From CADEDH01 sp965216205 (lineage in GTDB: Bacteria; Actinomycetota; Acidimicrobiia; Acidimicrobiales; SZUA-35): a stretch of 64,000 nucleotides of DNA. Below the pieces are notes generated by a model that was given only the letters and a program-made list of their open reading frames with translations, searched no databases and had not been told where the DNA came from. The position numbers and the translations under genes were made by a program. Shown here in pieces: positions 8,871 through 17,658 of this stretch. The stretch spans positions 4,092,001 through 4,156,000 of the forward strand of contig OZ244139.1 in assembly GCA_965216205.1 (NCBI GenBank). Reading direction: 5' to 3'. The stretch's first letter is position 1. Every line of letters starts with the position of its first letter.

Positions 8871-8950
8871 GACTCCGGGACTCCGTCCCGGATTGCCCGA
8901 CCACTCAGCCACCACGCCTGTTGACGGCACCAAGCTCTACAGGTATGCCG
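8871..8950 (+). repeat. Dispersed 80-bp repeat R2, copy 1
   Basis: This 80-bp element matches 19427-19506 at about 69 of 80 positions by eye. It starts with a strong hairpin (CCGGGAC, three-base loop, GTCCCGG) and ends in CAAGCTCTACAGGTATGCCG, which is identical in both copies. Confidence 0.65.
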
Positions 8951-9027
8951 GACTCGGGCGGACACGATGGTGGTCCGACGTGAGTGTTATCGCGCTGTTG
9001 GCACGGTCGTCGTGGTTGGATGGCTCG

Positions 9028-9912
9028 ATGGCAGGCGAGCTACTTCTACCGCCGAGGCTTCGGCCCGATGACCGGGTCCGGCTGGTCTCGCCAGCCAGCT
9101 ACCCGGATCGGGCTTTGGTCGATCAGTGCCTGAAGGTGCTTGAGAGCTGGGATCTCCGGGGAGAGGTCGCCCGCCATGCTTTCGACGAGCGGGGCTACAT
9201 GGCCGGCTCCGACAATGATCGGCTCGAAGACCTCAACGAAGCGTTCCGGGACCCAGGGGTCCGGGCGGTTGTCGCAACCCGTGGCGGAGCTGGCGCCTAC
9301 CGGATCGCCGACCGGCTCGACTTCGCCGCTGTCCGAGCCGATCCCAAGCCCCTGGTCGGCTACAGCGACATCACCTACCTGCACCTCTCACTGCTCAGGC
9401 ATTGCCAGCTCACCGGCATTCACGGGTGCCTGGTCGGGTCAACCGCTCAGGCTTCTGTCCGCCGGCTCCTCATGAGCGCCGATCCGATCGTGTTGCAGCG
9501 CGTGTCCGAAGCGGTATCGGCCGAGGTCGAGATTCCGGGGAGGGCGCGAGGCCGACTGATCGGTGGGAATCTTGCATCGCTGGCAACATCTGTAGGCGTG
9601 CGGTTCCCGTCGATGTTCGGTGCCGTGCTCTTCTTGGAGGATCAGCGGGTCGTGGGTCTTGGAACGATCGATCGACAGCTCACTCAGCTCATCAGCTCCG
9701 GCGTCCGTGACACGCGAGCTGAGATCTGGCTCCACCGTCTGCTGGTCGCGGTCGCTGGCGCCCTGCCTGGTTCAGCGTGGGAGACGCAGTTGCTTGACGT
9801 CGCTGGCGAACTGCAAACACTGCTCCGAAGCGGCATCGCCGGGGACGAGCTAGGTGACGCCGCGCTCGCGGCGACGGCCGATCTGCGGCATTCGATCGCC
9901 TCGGCCTGCTGA
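9028..9912 (+). CDS. LD-carboxypeptidase (S66)-like protein with a non-homologous C-terminus
   Basis: Residues 1-230 follow the S66 muropeptide LD-carboxypeptidase family: LRPDDRVRLVSPAS, VVATRGGAGAYRI, the nucleophile serine in VGYSDIT (Ser113), GNLASL and LFLEDQRV. The family normally continues with a GVVVG segment and a GHG-type motif supplying the catalytic histidine. Here the sequence after SSGVRDTR is unrelated (a 64-residue tail ending RHSIASAC) and no such histidine motif is visible. The gene therefore looks like a 3'-truncated copy fused to other DNA and is probably inactive as a peptidase. The start is the ATG directly before GELLLPPRL, the family N-terminus. Confidence 0.65.
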   Translation: MAGELLLPPRLRPDDRVRLVSPASYPDRALVDQCLKVLESWDLRGEVARHAFDERGYMAGSDNDRLEDLNEAFRDPGVRAVVATRGGAGAYRIADRLDFAAVRADPKPLVGYSDITYLHLSLLRHCQLTGIHGCLVGSTAQASVRRLLMSADPIVLQRVSEAVSAEVEIPGRARGRLIGGNLASLATSVGVRFPSMFGAVLFLEDQRVVGLGTIDRQLTQLISSGVRDTRAEIWLHRLLVAVAGALPGSAWETQLLDVAGELQTLLRSGIAGDELGDAALAATADLRHSIASAC

Positions 9913-9970
9913 GGCGGCGGCCGTCACCGCCAGCGAGCGAGACCGAAGCCAGCAGCGCGAAGCGTGGTAG

Positions 9971-10654
9971 ATGTGGATCGTGGTGTCGCGTGCCTTGCAT
10001 CGATGGGATATCGAACCCGCCGAGGCGATCGAGATCCAACAATCGTTGGCCGCTGACGTCGTGCTCGCCGGTACGGCCGACGACGTGGCCAACGTCGCCG
10101 GGCTCGACGTGGCCTACGACACCGATTCGGACCGCCTGGCGGCTGCTGTCGTCGTCCTCGATGCCATTTCGCTGGAAGCGGTGGACGAAGTCGTTGTCAT
10201 CGACCAAGTTCGCTTTCCCTACGAACCTGGGCTCTTCGCCTACCGGGAACTACCCGCTCTGCTCGACGCACTCAACCGGCTCCGAACCGCTCCAGATCTC
10301 CTAGTCTTCGACGGTCACGGCTACGCCCACTCTCGTCGGTTCGGCCTCGCGTGCCACGGCGGGCTCTGGGCGGGGATCCCGAGTATCGGTTGCGCCAAGA
10401 CCCCATTCGTCGGGACTCTCGGGCCTCTCGGCCCTAATCGAGGTGACCAGACTCCGATGATGGACAGCGGCGAGCTTGTTGGCTTCGCCCTCCGGACAAG
10501 AACCGGGGTGAAGCCGGTCTACGTTTCGCCTGGTCACCTCATCAGCTTCGACGAGGCGACGAGATGGGTATTGCGGTTGTCTGCTCGATACCGGCTACCA
10601 GAACCGATCCGAGCTGCCGATCAGCTGGCCCGACGAGCTGTCAAGAACTCGTAG
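9971..10654 (+). CDS. nfi: Endonuclease V
   Basis: This 227-residue enzyme cleaves DNA (or RNA) near deaminated bases, mainly inosine. All hallmark motifs are visible: the first catalytic aspartate in VAGLDVAYD (Asp46), the PYEPGLFAYRE wedge-strand-separating loop with Glu93, Asp114 in FDGHGYAH, and the following RRFGLACHGG and GCAKTPFVG segments. Length is normal. It starts at an ATG 58 bp after the chimeric peptidase gene and appears intact, unlike its neighbours. Confidence 0.93.
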   Translation: MWIVVSRALHRWDIEPAEAIEIQQSLAADVVLAGTADDVANVAGLDVAYDTDSDRLAAAVVVLDAISLEAVDEVVVIDQVRFPYEPGLFAYRELPALLDALNRLRTAPDLLVFDGHGYAHSRRFGLACHGGLWAGIPSIGCAKTPFVGTLGPLGPNRGDQTPMMDSGELVGFALRTRTGVKPVYVSPGHLISFDEATRWVLRLSARYRLPEPIRAADQLARRAVKNS

Positions 10655-10794
10655 CACCGACTCCGACTCGACGACCACCTTGGTCGTCACGATGAGTGGC
10701 AGGCCGTAGCCGGCCGCCGTTGTACCAGAGCGTCCGGAGAGTGCCGTAGTGCGTGGTTGCAGCCGTCACTATCGGACCACCAAGGTTGATGTGT

Positions 10795-11203
10795 TCAGGT
10801 AGCGACGATTTGGTGCGCAGATTGACTCCGAGCGAGTTTTTTGCCGTCGCTGCCGACGATCCATGCGTCGACGAAAGCAGCGCTCCGGCCTCGCCGTTCA
10901 ACCTCGGCATGCACCTTCATTGATGAGTCACCGCCGGGTCGAAGAATCTGCGATGAGCAGCTGACCTGGACCTGTGCTTCGCCGCTATCAAAGGGCGGAG
11001 AACAATGCGTTGTTGGCGGCAGCGTCCAGAGCCCAGGCCATTGCCCCGCTGTACAGGTGTCCGAATGGCGTCATCGCCGCTTGTGTAGGCGACCAATCGA
11101 GGAAGCAACTACCGTCGCCAAGCTCGGCGACTCGCAGTCCCAAGGCAGTGTGGCCTGGATGACCGTTGACGATGTCGACGAACTCGGTGACGTCTTGAGC
11201 CAT
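10795..11203 (-). pseudogene. Frameshifted PaaI-type hotdog thioesterase
   Basis: Reading leftward from the ATG at 11203, the frame gives a hotdog N-terminus (FVDIVNGHPGHTALGLRV, then TPFGHLYSGAMAWALDAAA) and stops at 10988. Shifting by one base near 10985-10995 restores GEAQVQVSCSSQILRPGGDS, then MKVHAEVERRGRSAAFVDAW, down to a stop at 10795. The joined product would be about 136 residues, the usual PaaI length, and the 409-nt span is one base more than a multiple of three. One indel has therefore split the gene. A sequencing error would give the same picture. Confidence 0.7.
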
Positions 11204-11380
11204 CTCCGGAGCCTACGCGAGCCGCACCGACTCCGTCACCGTTCGCCAGCGCTACAGTCCCGGCAAGCCTAGGTCGACTGCGCAAGCATGCCGCCTCAAG
11301 GCATCCCACCTGGTCAGACTGGGTTCTCCAGGCTGTCGCGCTCGCCGGGTCAGGCTAGGCGAGTTCTACAGCAATGGCGG

Positions 11381-11716
11381 TCAGCTGGCGCTAGGGGGTG
11401 AGTACTCGGGGCTGGCCGCTGCGATCGCCGAGTCGAGCTGCTCACCGCTGAACAGCTCGTAGGTCACGGCGCGTTGGATCACACCGCTGGCCTCAGCGAA
11501 GCTGCCCATAGCGATCACGGCGTCAGCGCTTGGTGCACTCACGACCGTCATGAAGTCCCATTCACTACCGGGCAGCATGAAGTCGACCGACTCGATGGTC
11601 ACACCGAGGGACTCGCCCAGTTGCCTCATCGCTCCCGGTCGGCTGGCGTAGCCGTCTGCCCGGACGCCCTGGAGCGCCTCACTTGAATACTTCACCAATG
11701 ACACGTATCTCGGCAT
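11381..11716 (-). CDS. GYD-domain protein
   Basis: This 111-residue small ferredoxin-like alpha/beta protein of the GYD family has MPRYVSLVKYSSEALQGV at the N-terminus, a SLGVTIESVDFML strand, EWDFMTVVSAPSADAVIAM in the centre and VTYELFSGEQL near the end. The ATG at 11716 is chosen because GGAGGAGAG stands seven bases upstream and the family begins at PRYVSL. Function is unknown; the fold is found in cyanobactericin-like and signalling contexts. It is monocistronic. Confidence 0.8.
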   Translation of the reverse strand: MPRYVSLVKYSSEALQGVRADGYASRPGAMRQLGESLGVTIESVDFMLPGSEWDFMTVVSAPSADAVIAMGSFAEASGVIQRAVTYELFSGEQLDSAIAAASPEYSPPSAS

Positions 11717-12053
11717 GACTCTCTCCTCCATTGCTACCGGTGGCAACCGATCGTAGAGCGCGATACCCCACAGCGCTGGGGTACTGGCTTTTGTCAGCGG
11801 CTCGACCGCCCGAGAACGCGACCGCCGACGGTGGGATGCAGCATTACCGGCTCGGCGACGGCCTGGTCATCACCCTCGGTGAGCGGCGCCCATAATCCGG
11901 AGCGTTGCAGCGCGCGCGATACGTGCCGTTCAAGCGCACTGGATGACTTAGGTTCGTTGAGTGTTATCGGATGGGCAGTCCGTACACGTCGAATGCGGAC
12001 GAGGGCTTTCTCCGCTTCGTTGCGGCCGAACGGGTTCGTTGGTCTGGGTAGTC
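11717..12053. other. Gene-free interval with a possible coding remnant
   Basis: No complete gene is seen. A short open stretch at 11836-11895 (HYRLGDGLVITLGERRP, then stop) resembles a stretch at 26318-26366 in another gene-free interval. It may be a small dispersed remnant. No clear promoter palindrome stands out. Confidence 0.35.
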
Positions 12054-12965
12054 CTACGAGTCCTCTTCATCGGGAGGCCACCAGGCGTCGATCGCGTCGG
12101 CGATCTCGTCTGGTGCTTCTTCTTGGATGTAGTGACCGATGCCCTTGAGCCGGACGAGCGAGTGGTGGGGGAAGGTGTCCAGCCAGCGTTGCAGGTGGCG
12201 CTCTTTGAACCCCATGTCGCCGTCGGGCCACACGACCAGGGCCGGCAGGTCCGTCAGTTGACCGATCCGCGCTTCGATGGAGGCGAGGAAGTCATGGGAC
12301 CTCAGGATCTCGCCAGGGAGGACGGCATGGGCCAGCCGAGATTCCCTGGTGGAGAACGGGGCTCGGTACATGGCCTTGACCCGACGGCTCGGCTTCCGCT
12401 TCATGGCCATGGGCACGAAGTAGCGGGGGAAGAAGTTGAGCCGTAGGTTGAGGAATCGGCCGAGCCGGCCATCCATTCGCTTCGACACGAAGGCCATGAA
12501 CCTGTCGTCGTCGACTGGGTAGAACATGGTGTTTCCGACCACGAGGGCTCGCATGCGATCGCTGTGGCGGAGCGCGGCATCGAGAGCGATCGGGCCACCC
12601 CAATCTTGGATCATCATGGTGATGTCGCGTAGGTCGAGGGCTTCGATGAAGCCGGCGGCGATGTTGGCATGGTCCTGCGGCCTGAAGCCGTAACCGGTTG
12701 GTGCGGTCGACAGGCCGAACCCGGGGTGGTCCCAGGCGATGGTGCGGAACCGGCCCGATAGCCGCTGGATCAGGTGGCGGTATAGGAACGACCACGTCGG
12801 GTTGCCGTGGGCGAGCAGCAGGACCGGGCCGGTCCCCTCGTCGACATAGTGGACCCGGGCGCCGTCGATGGTGACGTACCTGCTCTGAAAGGGGAAGAGG
12901 TCGGAGTCGACCCATTCGGGTCGCTGCGGTGCCGTGCTGAGCGTCGGTTGTTCGATGGAGGCCAT
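12054..12965 (-). CDS. Haloalkane dehalogenase-like alpha/beta hydrolase
   Basis: This 303-residue alpha/beta hydrolase has the haloalkane dehalogenase set: LLAHGNPTWSF with the halide-stabilising Asn55, the nucleophile elbow IQDWGG (Asp121, Trp122) and the catalytic histidine in KGIGHYIQEE (His278). The third acid is probably Asp248 or Asp250 in VVWPDGDMGF, as in HLD-I/III, because the HLD-II glutamate position holds Asn145. The expected reaction is hydrolytic removal of halide from haloalkanes. It lies 11 bp after the SRPBCC gene and is presumably cotranscribed with it. The ATG at 12965 fits the family N-terminus. Confidence 0.85.
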   Translation of the reverse strand: MASIEQPTLSTAPQRPEWVDSDLFPFQSRYVTIDGARVHYVDEGTGPVLLLAHGNPTWSFLYRHLIQRLSGRFRTIAWDHPGFGLSTAPTGYGFRPQDHANIAAGFIEALDLRDITMMIQDWGGPIALDAALRHSDRMRALVVGNTMFYPVDDDRFMAFVSKRMDGRLGRFLNLRLNFFPRYFVPMAMKRKPSRRVKAMYRAPFSTRESRLAHAVLPGEILRSHDFLASIEARIGQLTDLPALVVWPDGDMGFKERHLQRWLDTFPHHSLVRLKGIGHYIQEEAPDEIADAIDAWWPPDEEDS

Positions 12966-12976
12966 TGGGAGATCCC

Positions 12977-13471
12977 TCACCCGCTGACGGCCGCGGTCGG
13001 GAGCGAGTGCGCCCGGGGAATCGGTCCGCCCTGTTCGACGTAGTGCTTGAGACCGGCCAGGCCAAGAGCCATGTCCCGGCGGAGCATGATTGCCATCAGC
13101 GGAAGCATGGCCCGACCGACGAAGCTCCACCCGACATCCACTGCGAGCGTGAAGGAGAACGCGGTGGAGCCGCTCCTGGTGTCGGCCAGTTCGTAGGTGC
13201 CAACGGCGCCTCGAACTGGCGGCGGCATGCCCTTGGTGACCGCCAGCTTGACCAGGCGTCGGTCCTGCCAGGCGATCACCTCCTCCTCGAGGTCGCCCAT
13301 CAGCTTGTGGCGACAGAAGCGGCGAGCTCCGATCCCAACGGTTGGCTCCCCGATGACGTGGGATCTGCTGATGGTGGGCGCCCACTCGGCAATCCGGCCG
13401 ATGTCGGCGACGACGGCCCAGACCCTGTCACGGGGGGCGTCGATCGTGATGTGTTTGGTATAGCTGGTCAT
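12977..13471 (-). CDS. SRPBCC (polyketide cyclase/START-like) protein
   Basis: This 164-residue SRPBCC protein has the typical opening KHITIDAPRDRVWAVVADIGR, then EWAPTISRSHV, and a C-terminal helix ending GLKHYVEQGG. The fold makes a deep hydrophobic pocket, often for lipids or aromatic ligands. The ATG at 13471 is chosen because GAGGAG is present upstream and the family starts there. It is the first gene of a two-gene unit with the dehalogenase and lies downstream of a large sensor-regulator gene. Confidence 0.82.
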   Translation of the reverse strand: MTSYTKHITIDAPRDRVWAVVADIGRIAEWAPTISRSHVIGEPTVGIGARRFCRHKLMGDLEEEVIAWQDRRLVKLAVTKGMPPPVRGAVGTYELADTRSGSTAFSFTLAVDVGWSFVGRAMLPLMAIMLRRDMALGLAGLKHYVEQGGPIPRAHSLPTAAVSG

Positions 13472-13565
13472 GGCTGACTCCTCGGTGTGACGGTTTCCCG
13501 TGTGTCGAGGCCGGTCCGGTGCCGGCCCTGGGGCCAATGGTCAGCGATTTTCACCAGGTCAGGAA

Positions 13566-13627
13566 CTGCCAAGGGGCAGGATGGTCGGCTGGTCCATAGG
13601 GTGGTTGTCGTCTCTGCCATCTGGCAG
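13566..13627 (-). promoter_or_regulatory. Two CTGCC...GGCAG inverted repeats upstream of the SRPBCC-dehalogenase unit
   Basis: CTGCC-AAGG-GGCAG (13566-13579, with an extra G in the spacer) and the perfect CTGCCA-TC-TGGCAG (13614-13627) lie 95-156 bp before the SRPBCC start and directly after the LuxR-type regulator gene. The shared half-site suggests paired regulator boxes. Confidence 0.4.
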
Positions 13628-13666
13628 GGACTGGGCTGGAATCGACCGGGCTCCGACTCGGAACCG

Positions 13667-15388
13667 TCAGTCGAGCAGGTGCCGGTCCCGGGCCACGGCG
13701 ACCGCCTCGGTTCGGGTGGCGGCATCGAGCTTCCGTAGGATGTTGGCCACGTGGAACTTCACGGTCCCGGTCCCGATGAACAGTCGATCGCCGATCGCTC
13801 GGTTGGTAGCACCGGTGGCCAGCTCCCGGAGCACATCCCGCTCCCTGGCGGTCAGCTTGTCGAGCCCGGCAGGATCCATCTGTTCCATGAGCAGGCGGGT
13901 GACGACGATCGGGGTCCGGCGTTCCCCGGCTGCGGCGGTGGTGACGGCCTGGACCAGCTCGTCGGCACTGGCTTGACGCGCAACCTGCCCAGCGGCGCCC
14001 TCGCGGAACCAGTCCAGGAGCCGTTCATCCTTGTCATAGTCGGTGGTGACGAGGGTCGCCGGACGGTCTGGTCCTTCACGGACCAGCAAGGGCGAGGCAT
14101 CAGGCAGGTCTATATCGACCAATACCACCGACGGCCGCCGCTCGTCGGTGACCCGCTCCAGGTCGGCGGCGGAGTCGACCGTTCCGACGACAGTCACGCC
14201 GGAAAGGGTGGACAGCATCTGGGCCAGGCCTCGGCGAACGACCTCATTCCGGTCGGCGACGACCACGGTGACTGTCGGCCTGTCGTACCTCGATATGCCG
14301 GCCTGACCTTGGCCACTGGCCTCTTTGGCCTCGTAGCCGACCGTGGCCAGGACCTTCGTACCGACACCCTCAGCACTACGGAACGCCACCTCGCCACCGA
14401 CCCGCCGTGCCCACCGGCTCATCGCGTCCAGCCCGCCACCAATGGGGACCGCTCCCGGCTCGAAGCCGTTGCCGTCGTCGACCACCGACAACTCGAGGAC
14501 ATCGGGGCGGAGAGAGATGTCGACGGCGACCCGTCGCGCCCCGGCGTGGATGAGGGCATTGGTCACGGCTTCCCTGGCGATCCGGACCAGGGCCGTCCCA
14601 CATCGAGGGTCGAGAGGGGTCGGCTCATCGCCATGGAGCCCCACGGTGACCATCGGCCGCCCCGGGGCGGCGGGTCGAGCCAGCTCCGCAATGGCCGCCA
14701 CGGCCTGCGCACCATCCTCGCCTGGCATCTCCAGCTGCCATATCGCTTCACGCACCTCGCTCATCATCGTCCGGAGGGCTCCACCGGACTCGCTGTCCGG
14801 ATCCACCACCCAGCTGAGCTCTGTGAGCGCTGAGAGCAGACGTCGATGGGATGCCTCGGCTGCTCGCACACGACGCTGGAGATCGTCGGCCGCCTCAGCT
14901 CGACTCACCAGTGCGACGTTGTCGACAACCGGACCCAAAAGCCGACCGACTTCTGCGGTGATCGAGCACTGGTGGTCGTCGTAGGCGTCGTGGCGGCTCG
15001 AGGAGATAGCCAAGAGGCCGATGACCGCTTCACGAGACACCAGGGGGGCATAGATCGCCGTCAGCAAGCCCAGCTCGGCCGCGATCGACCGCTCTGAGGC
15101 GTAGGGCGACGCCTCGAGGTCAAGAACGAAGCACTCGCCGGCCAGTGCACGTGATGCCGAGGTGTCAGCGATGGGAAACCGGAGACGGGCGCCGACACTG
15201 TCGGTGGTGAAGGCATGCGAGACGATGATCTCCGAACCGGGCTCAGGAATGATCACACTGAGCCGGTCGAACGGTACGACCCGACCGAACTGCTCACCTA
15301 TCCCGTCGATGACCTCAACAACATCGCGGCCAGCGCTCGCCGCCCGAAGCAGCTCAAGCACTGAGTCCGACACAATCTCACCGAGCAT
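13667..15388 (-). CDS. GAF-HATPase-receiver-LuxR HTH fused signalling protein
   Basis: This 573-residue protein combines a whole signalling path. A GAF domain lies at about residues 1-165 and a coiled linker follows. A histidine-kinase ATPase domain at about 240-350 has an N-box in REAVTNALIHAGARR and a G-box in DDGNGFEPG. A receiver-like domain at about 370-490 has acceptor Asp425 in LVDIDLPDA, and a LuxR/NarL helix-turn-helix runs from about residue 512 (LTARERDVLRELATGATNRAIG). The usual HisKA_3 phospho-histidine motif is not obvious. Start is the ATG at 15388. It lies immediately upstream of the SRPBCC-dehalogenase unit, which it probably controls. Confidence 0.8.
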   Translation of the reverse strand: MLGEIVSDSVLELLRAASAGRDVVEVIDGIGEQFGRVVPFDRLSVIIPEPGSEIIVSHAFTTDSVGARLRFPIADTSASRALAGECFVLDLEASPYASERSIAAELGLLTAIYAPLVSREAVIGLLAISSSRHDAYDDHQCSITAEVGRLLGPVVDNVALVSRAEAADDLQRRVRAAEASHRRLLSALTELSWVVDPDSESGGALRTMMSEVREAIWQLEMPGEDGAQAVAAIAELARPAAPGRPMVTVGLHGDEPTPLDPRCGTALVRIAREAVTNALIHAGARRVAVDISLRPDVLELSVVDDGNGFEPGAVPIGGGLDAMSRWARRVGGEVAFRSAEGVGTKVLATVGYEAKEASGQGQAGISRYDRPTVTVVVADRNEVVRRGLAQMLSTLSGVTVVGTVDSAADLERVTDERRPSVVLVDIDLPDASPLLVREGPDRPATLVTTDYDKDERLLDWFREGAAGQVARQASADELVQAVTTAAAGERRTPIVVTRLLMEQMDPAGLDKLTARERDVLRELATGATNRAIGDRLFIGTGTVKFHVANILRKLDAATRTEAVAVARDRHLLD

Positions 15389-15449
15389 GAACAAGAACCT
15401 AGTCGCCCACCCGATCGGCCAGCTTGAGCTGTTCGTGCGCTCGGACGCC

Positions 15450-16268
15450 TTAAAGAGCGGATGATGCCCAAGCGGTCATCAACCCGGGACTGTAGCCGAG
15501 CGCTTGGTCGGCCTTTCCGGCCTGGGGTCCACAGTGAACGCAGTCGGTGGCAGATGGGACGAAGTCTTCGGTGTTCTCGGGTGCTGCATCGGTGACGATG
15601 CCGGGCGGACCCGTTGTCAGCCGTAGTAGCCAGGGCGGGCGACAAGTGCCGACTGGAAGTACAAGGGAAGACCGGTCTGGGGGATCGGTGGGTTCGCCGT
15701 TGCGCCAGAAAGCTAGTAGCACGTCGGGGAGAGTGGCCGAGTAGCCGTTCTCGGTCACGAGCACCCGGTGGTCCCGCTGCTGCAGTTCCGCAAGGACGGT
15801 GTCAGCTGGGCTGCCGGAGAGGTCGACGTGGTCGAACTCGACGGTGGTATCTGGGTCGTCTGGCCGAGCCAGCTCGATGGCGTTGACCGATCCGTTCTGG
15901 TCGCAGTAGGCGAAGATGGTCACCTCCGGAAGAATCAACATCAAGCCTGGTTCCTCGCTGGCGCCGCGGCTGAAGGCCTTGGGCGTACCCCAGGTCTTGA
16001 GGATCTCGCCGATCTCGGTCCGGGTCATACCCAGGGTTGCCGGTCCGAGCCCGTCGGAGTTCAAGGTCAAGCGCACCGCTAGATGATCGCATGCGCTGTC
16101 ATCGGCCTGGTTGTCACCGTCCGTGGGATCAAAGCACCCAAGGCCGGTGATGTCGCGCACGCCAATCGTCCGTCCTGCGTGGCTGGCTCGAGGCCCCTTG
16201 TTTTGGCCGTTCTCGATCGGTCTCGGTTGAGTACCGTCTTGACCCATGTCTCGCAAGAAGGTGCTCAC
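15450..16268 (-). CDS. Hypothetical protein
   Basis: I do not recognise this family with certainty. The central part (about residues 64-150 of the longest reading) has LTLNSDGLGPATLGMTRTEI, ILKTWGTPKAF and FAYCDQNGSVNAIEL, reading like a soluble alpha/beta domain of a small conserved actinobacterial family. The longest reading (272 residues) overlaps the divergent proS start by 23 bp. A GTG at 16076, directly before the conserved part, is an attractive alternative start and would leave room for the proS promoter. No signal peptide or membrane segment is seen. Confidence 0.5.
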   Translation of the reverse strand: MSTFLRDMGQDGTQPRPIENGQNKGPRASHAGRTIGVRDITGLGCFDPTDGDNQADDSACDHLAVRLTLNSDGLGPATLGMTRTEIGEILKTWGTPKAFSRGASEEPGLMLILPEVTIFAYCDQNGSVNAIELARPDDPDTTVEFDHVDLSGSPADTVLAELQQRDHRVLVTENGYSATLPDVLLAFWRNGEPTDPPDRSSLVLPVGTCRPPWLLRLTTGPPGIVTDAAPENTEDFVPSATDCVHCGPQAGKADQALGYSPGLMTAWASSAL

Positions 16269-17658
16269 CGCCCAGGCTGATGACTTTCCCGGCTGGTATC
16301 AGGACGTCCTGGCGAAGGCCGAGCTGGCCGAGAACGGCCCGGTCCGCGGAACGATGGTGATCCGCCCGTACGGGTTCGCCGTGTGGGAGCACATCCAGGC
16401 CGACATGGACCGCAGGATCAAAGCAGCGGGCGCCGAGAACGTCTATCTGCCGCTGTTCATCCCGCAGGGCTACCTCGAACGGGAGGCCGAGCATGTCGAG
16501 GGTTTCAGCCCGGAGCTGGCCGTCGTGACTCATGCCGGTGGCAAAGAGCTAGACCAGCCGGTTGTGGTTCGGCCGACGTCGGAGACCGTGTTCGGCGAGT
16601 ACATGGGCAAGTGGATCCAAAGCTACCGGGATCTACCGCTGCTGCTCAACCAGTGGTGCAATGTGGTGCGGTGGGAGCTGCGGCCCCGGATCTTTCTCCG
16701 TACCAGTGAGTTCCTGTGGCAGGAGGGGCACACGGCCCACAGCACACGGGAATCAGCCAGCGCGTATGCGCGGATGATCCTCGACGAGGTCTACGTGCCG
16801 CACATGCGGGAAGCGCTCGCCGTGCCGGTGGTCACCGGGATCAAGCCGGCATCGGAGCGCTTCGCTGGTGCTGTCAACACGATGGCCTGCGAGGCGGTGA
16901 TGGCCGATGGGAAGGCGTTGCAGATGGGGACGAGCCATGAGCTGGGGCAGAACTTCGCTCGGGCGTCGGGCATGGAGTTCCTCGACGCCAGCGGCGACCG
17001 CCAATTGTGTTGGACGACGTCGTGGGGCACGTCGACCCGGATGGTGGGGGGCTTGATCATGGCCCACGGCGATGACCAGGGTCTCCGCCTCCCCCCGTCT
17101 GTCGCACCGATTCAGGCCGTGATCCTCCAGATCGGGGACGACGGTGATGTCGCCGCGGCCGCGGAGACGTTGGCTGGCGAGCTGCGTGCCCTCGGGCAGA
17201 GGGCTCGGGTCGATGACCGGACCGAGCAGACGTTTGGGCGCCGGGTCACCGAGTGGGAGCTGAAGGGGGTGCCGGTCCGGATCGAGATCGGGCGTCGAGA
17301 CCTCGACCAGCAACAGGTCTACGTTCGGTCCAGGACAGAGGAAGCCAAGGAGGCCATCCCGATCAACGGGGCGGCCCGTTTCGTTGTCGACCGGTTGGCA
17401 CAGGTCCAGGAGGAGCTGTTGGCCCAGGCCGAGGTGCTCCGGGATGCCTCCATCGTCGATGTCTCGTCGATCGAGGAGGCGCTGGACGCAACAGCGACAG
17501 GGTGGGCCCGCATCGCCTGGGACAAGCTGGCCGGTGGAGGCGAACAGCAGTTACGAGCCAAGGCAGTGACCGTCCGCTGCCTGACCAGGGCCGATGGGTC
17601 GCTGCCAGTCGACGAGTCAGAGTCCGATCTACTCGCCCACATAGCCCGGTCGTACTGA
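16246..17658 (+). CDS. proS: Prolyl-tRNA synthetase, archaeal/eukaryotic type
   Basis: This 470-residue class II aminoacyl-tRNA synthetase charges tRNA-Pro. It opens with DDFPGWYQDVLAKAELAE and contains motif 2 (RWELRPRIFLRTSEFLWQEGHTAH) and motif 3 (near RMVGGLIMAHGDDQGL). It also has the anticodon-binding domain (about residues 285-390) and the extra C-terminal domain diagnostic of the ProS type 3 class. The editing insertion found in the bacterial type is absent. A -10-like TACCGT eight bases before the ATG suggests a leaderless or nearly leaderless transcript. The C-terminal zinc domain has lost most cysteines (TVRCLTR remains). Confidence 0.93.
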   Translation: MSRKKVLTAQADDFPGWYQDVLAKAELAENGPVRGTMVIRPYGFAVWEHIQADMDRRIKAAGAENVYLPLFIPQGYLEREAEHVEGFSPELAVVTHAGGKELDQPVVVRPTSETVFGEYMGKWIQSYRDLPLLLNQWCNVVRWELRPRIFLRTSEFLWQEGHTAHSTRESASAYARMILDEVYVPHMREALAVPVVTGIKPASERFAGAVNTMACEAVMADGKALQMGTSHELGQNFARASGMEFLDASGDRQLCWTTSWGTSTRMVGGLIMAHGDDQGLRLPPSVAPIQAVILQIGDDGDVAAAAETLAGELRALGQRARVDDRTEQTFGRRVTEWELKGVPVRIEIGRRDLDQQQVYVRSRTEEAKEAIPINGAARFVVDRLAQVQEELLAQAEVLRDASIVDVSSIEEALDATATGWARIAWDKLAGGGEQQLRAKAVTVRCLTRADGSLPVDESESDLLAHIARSY

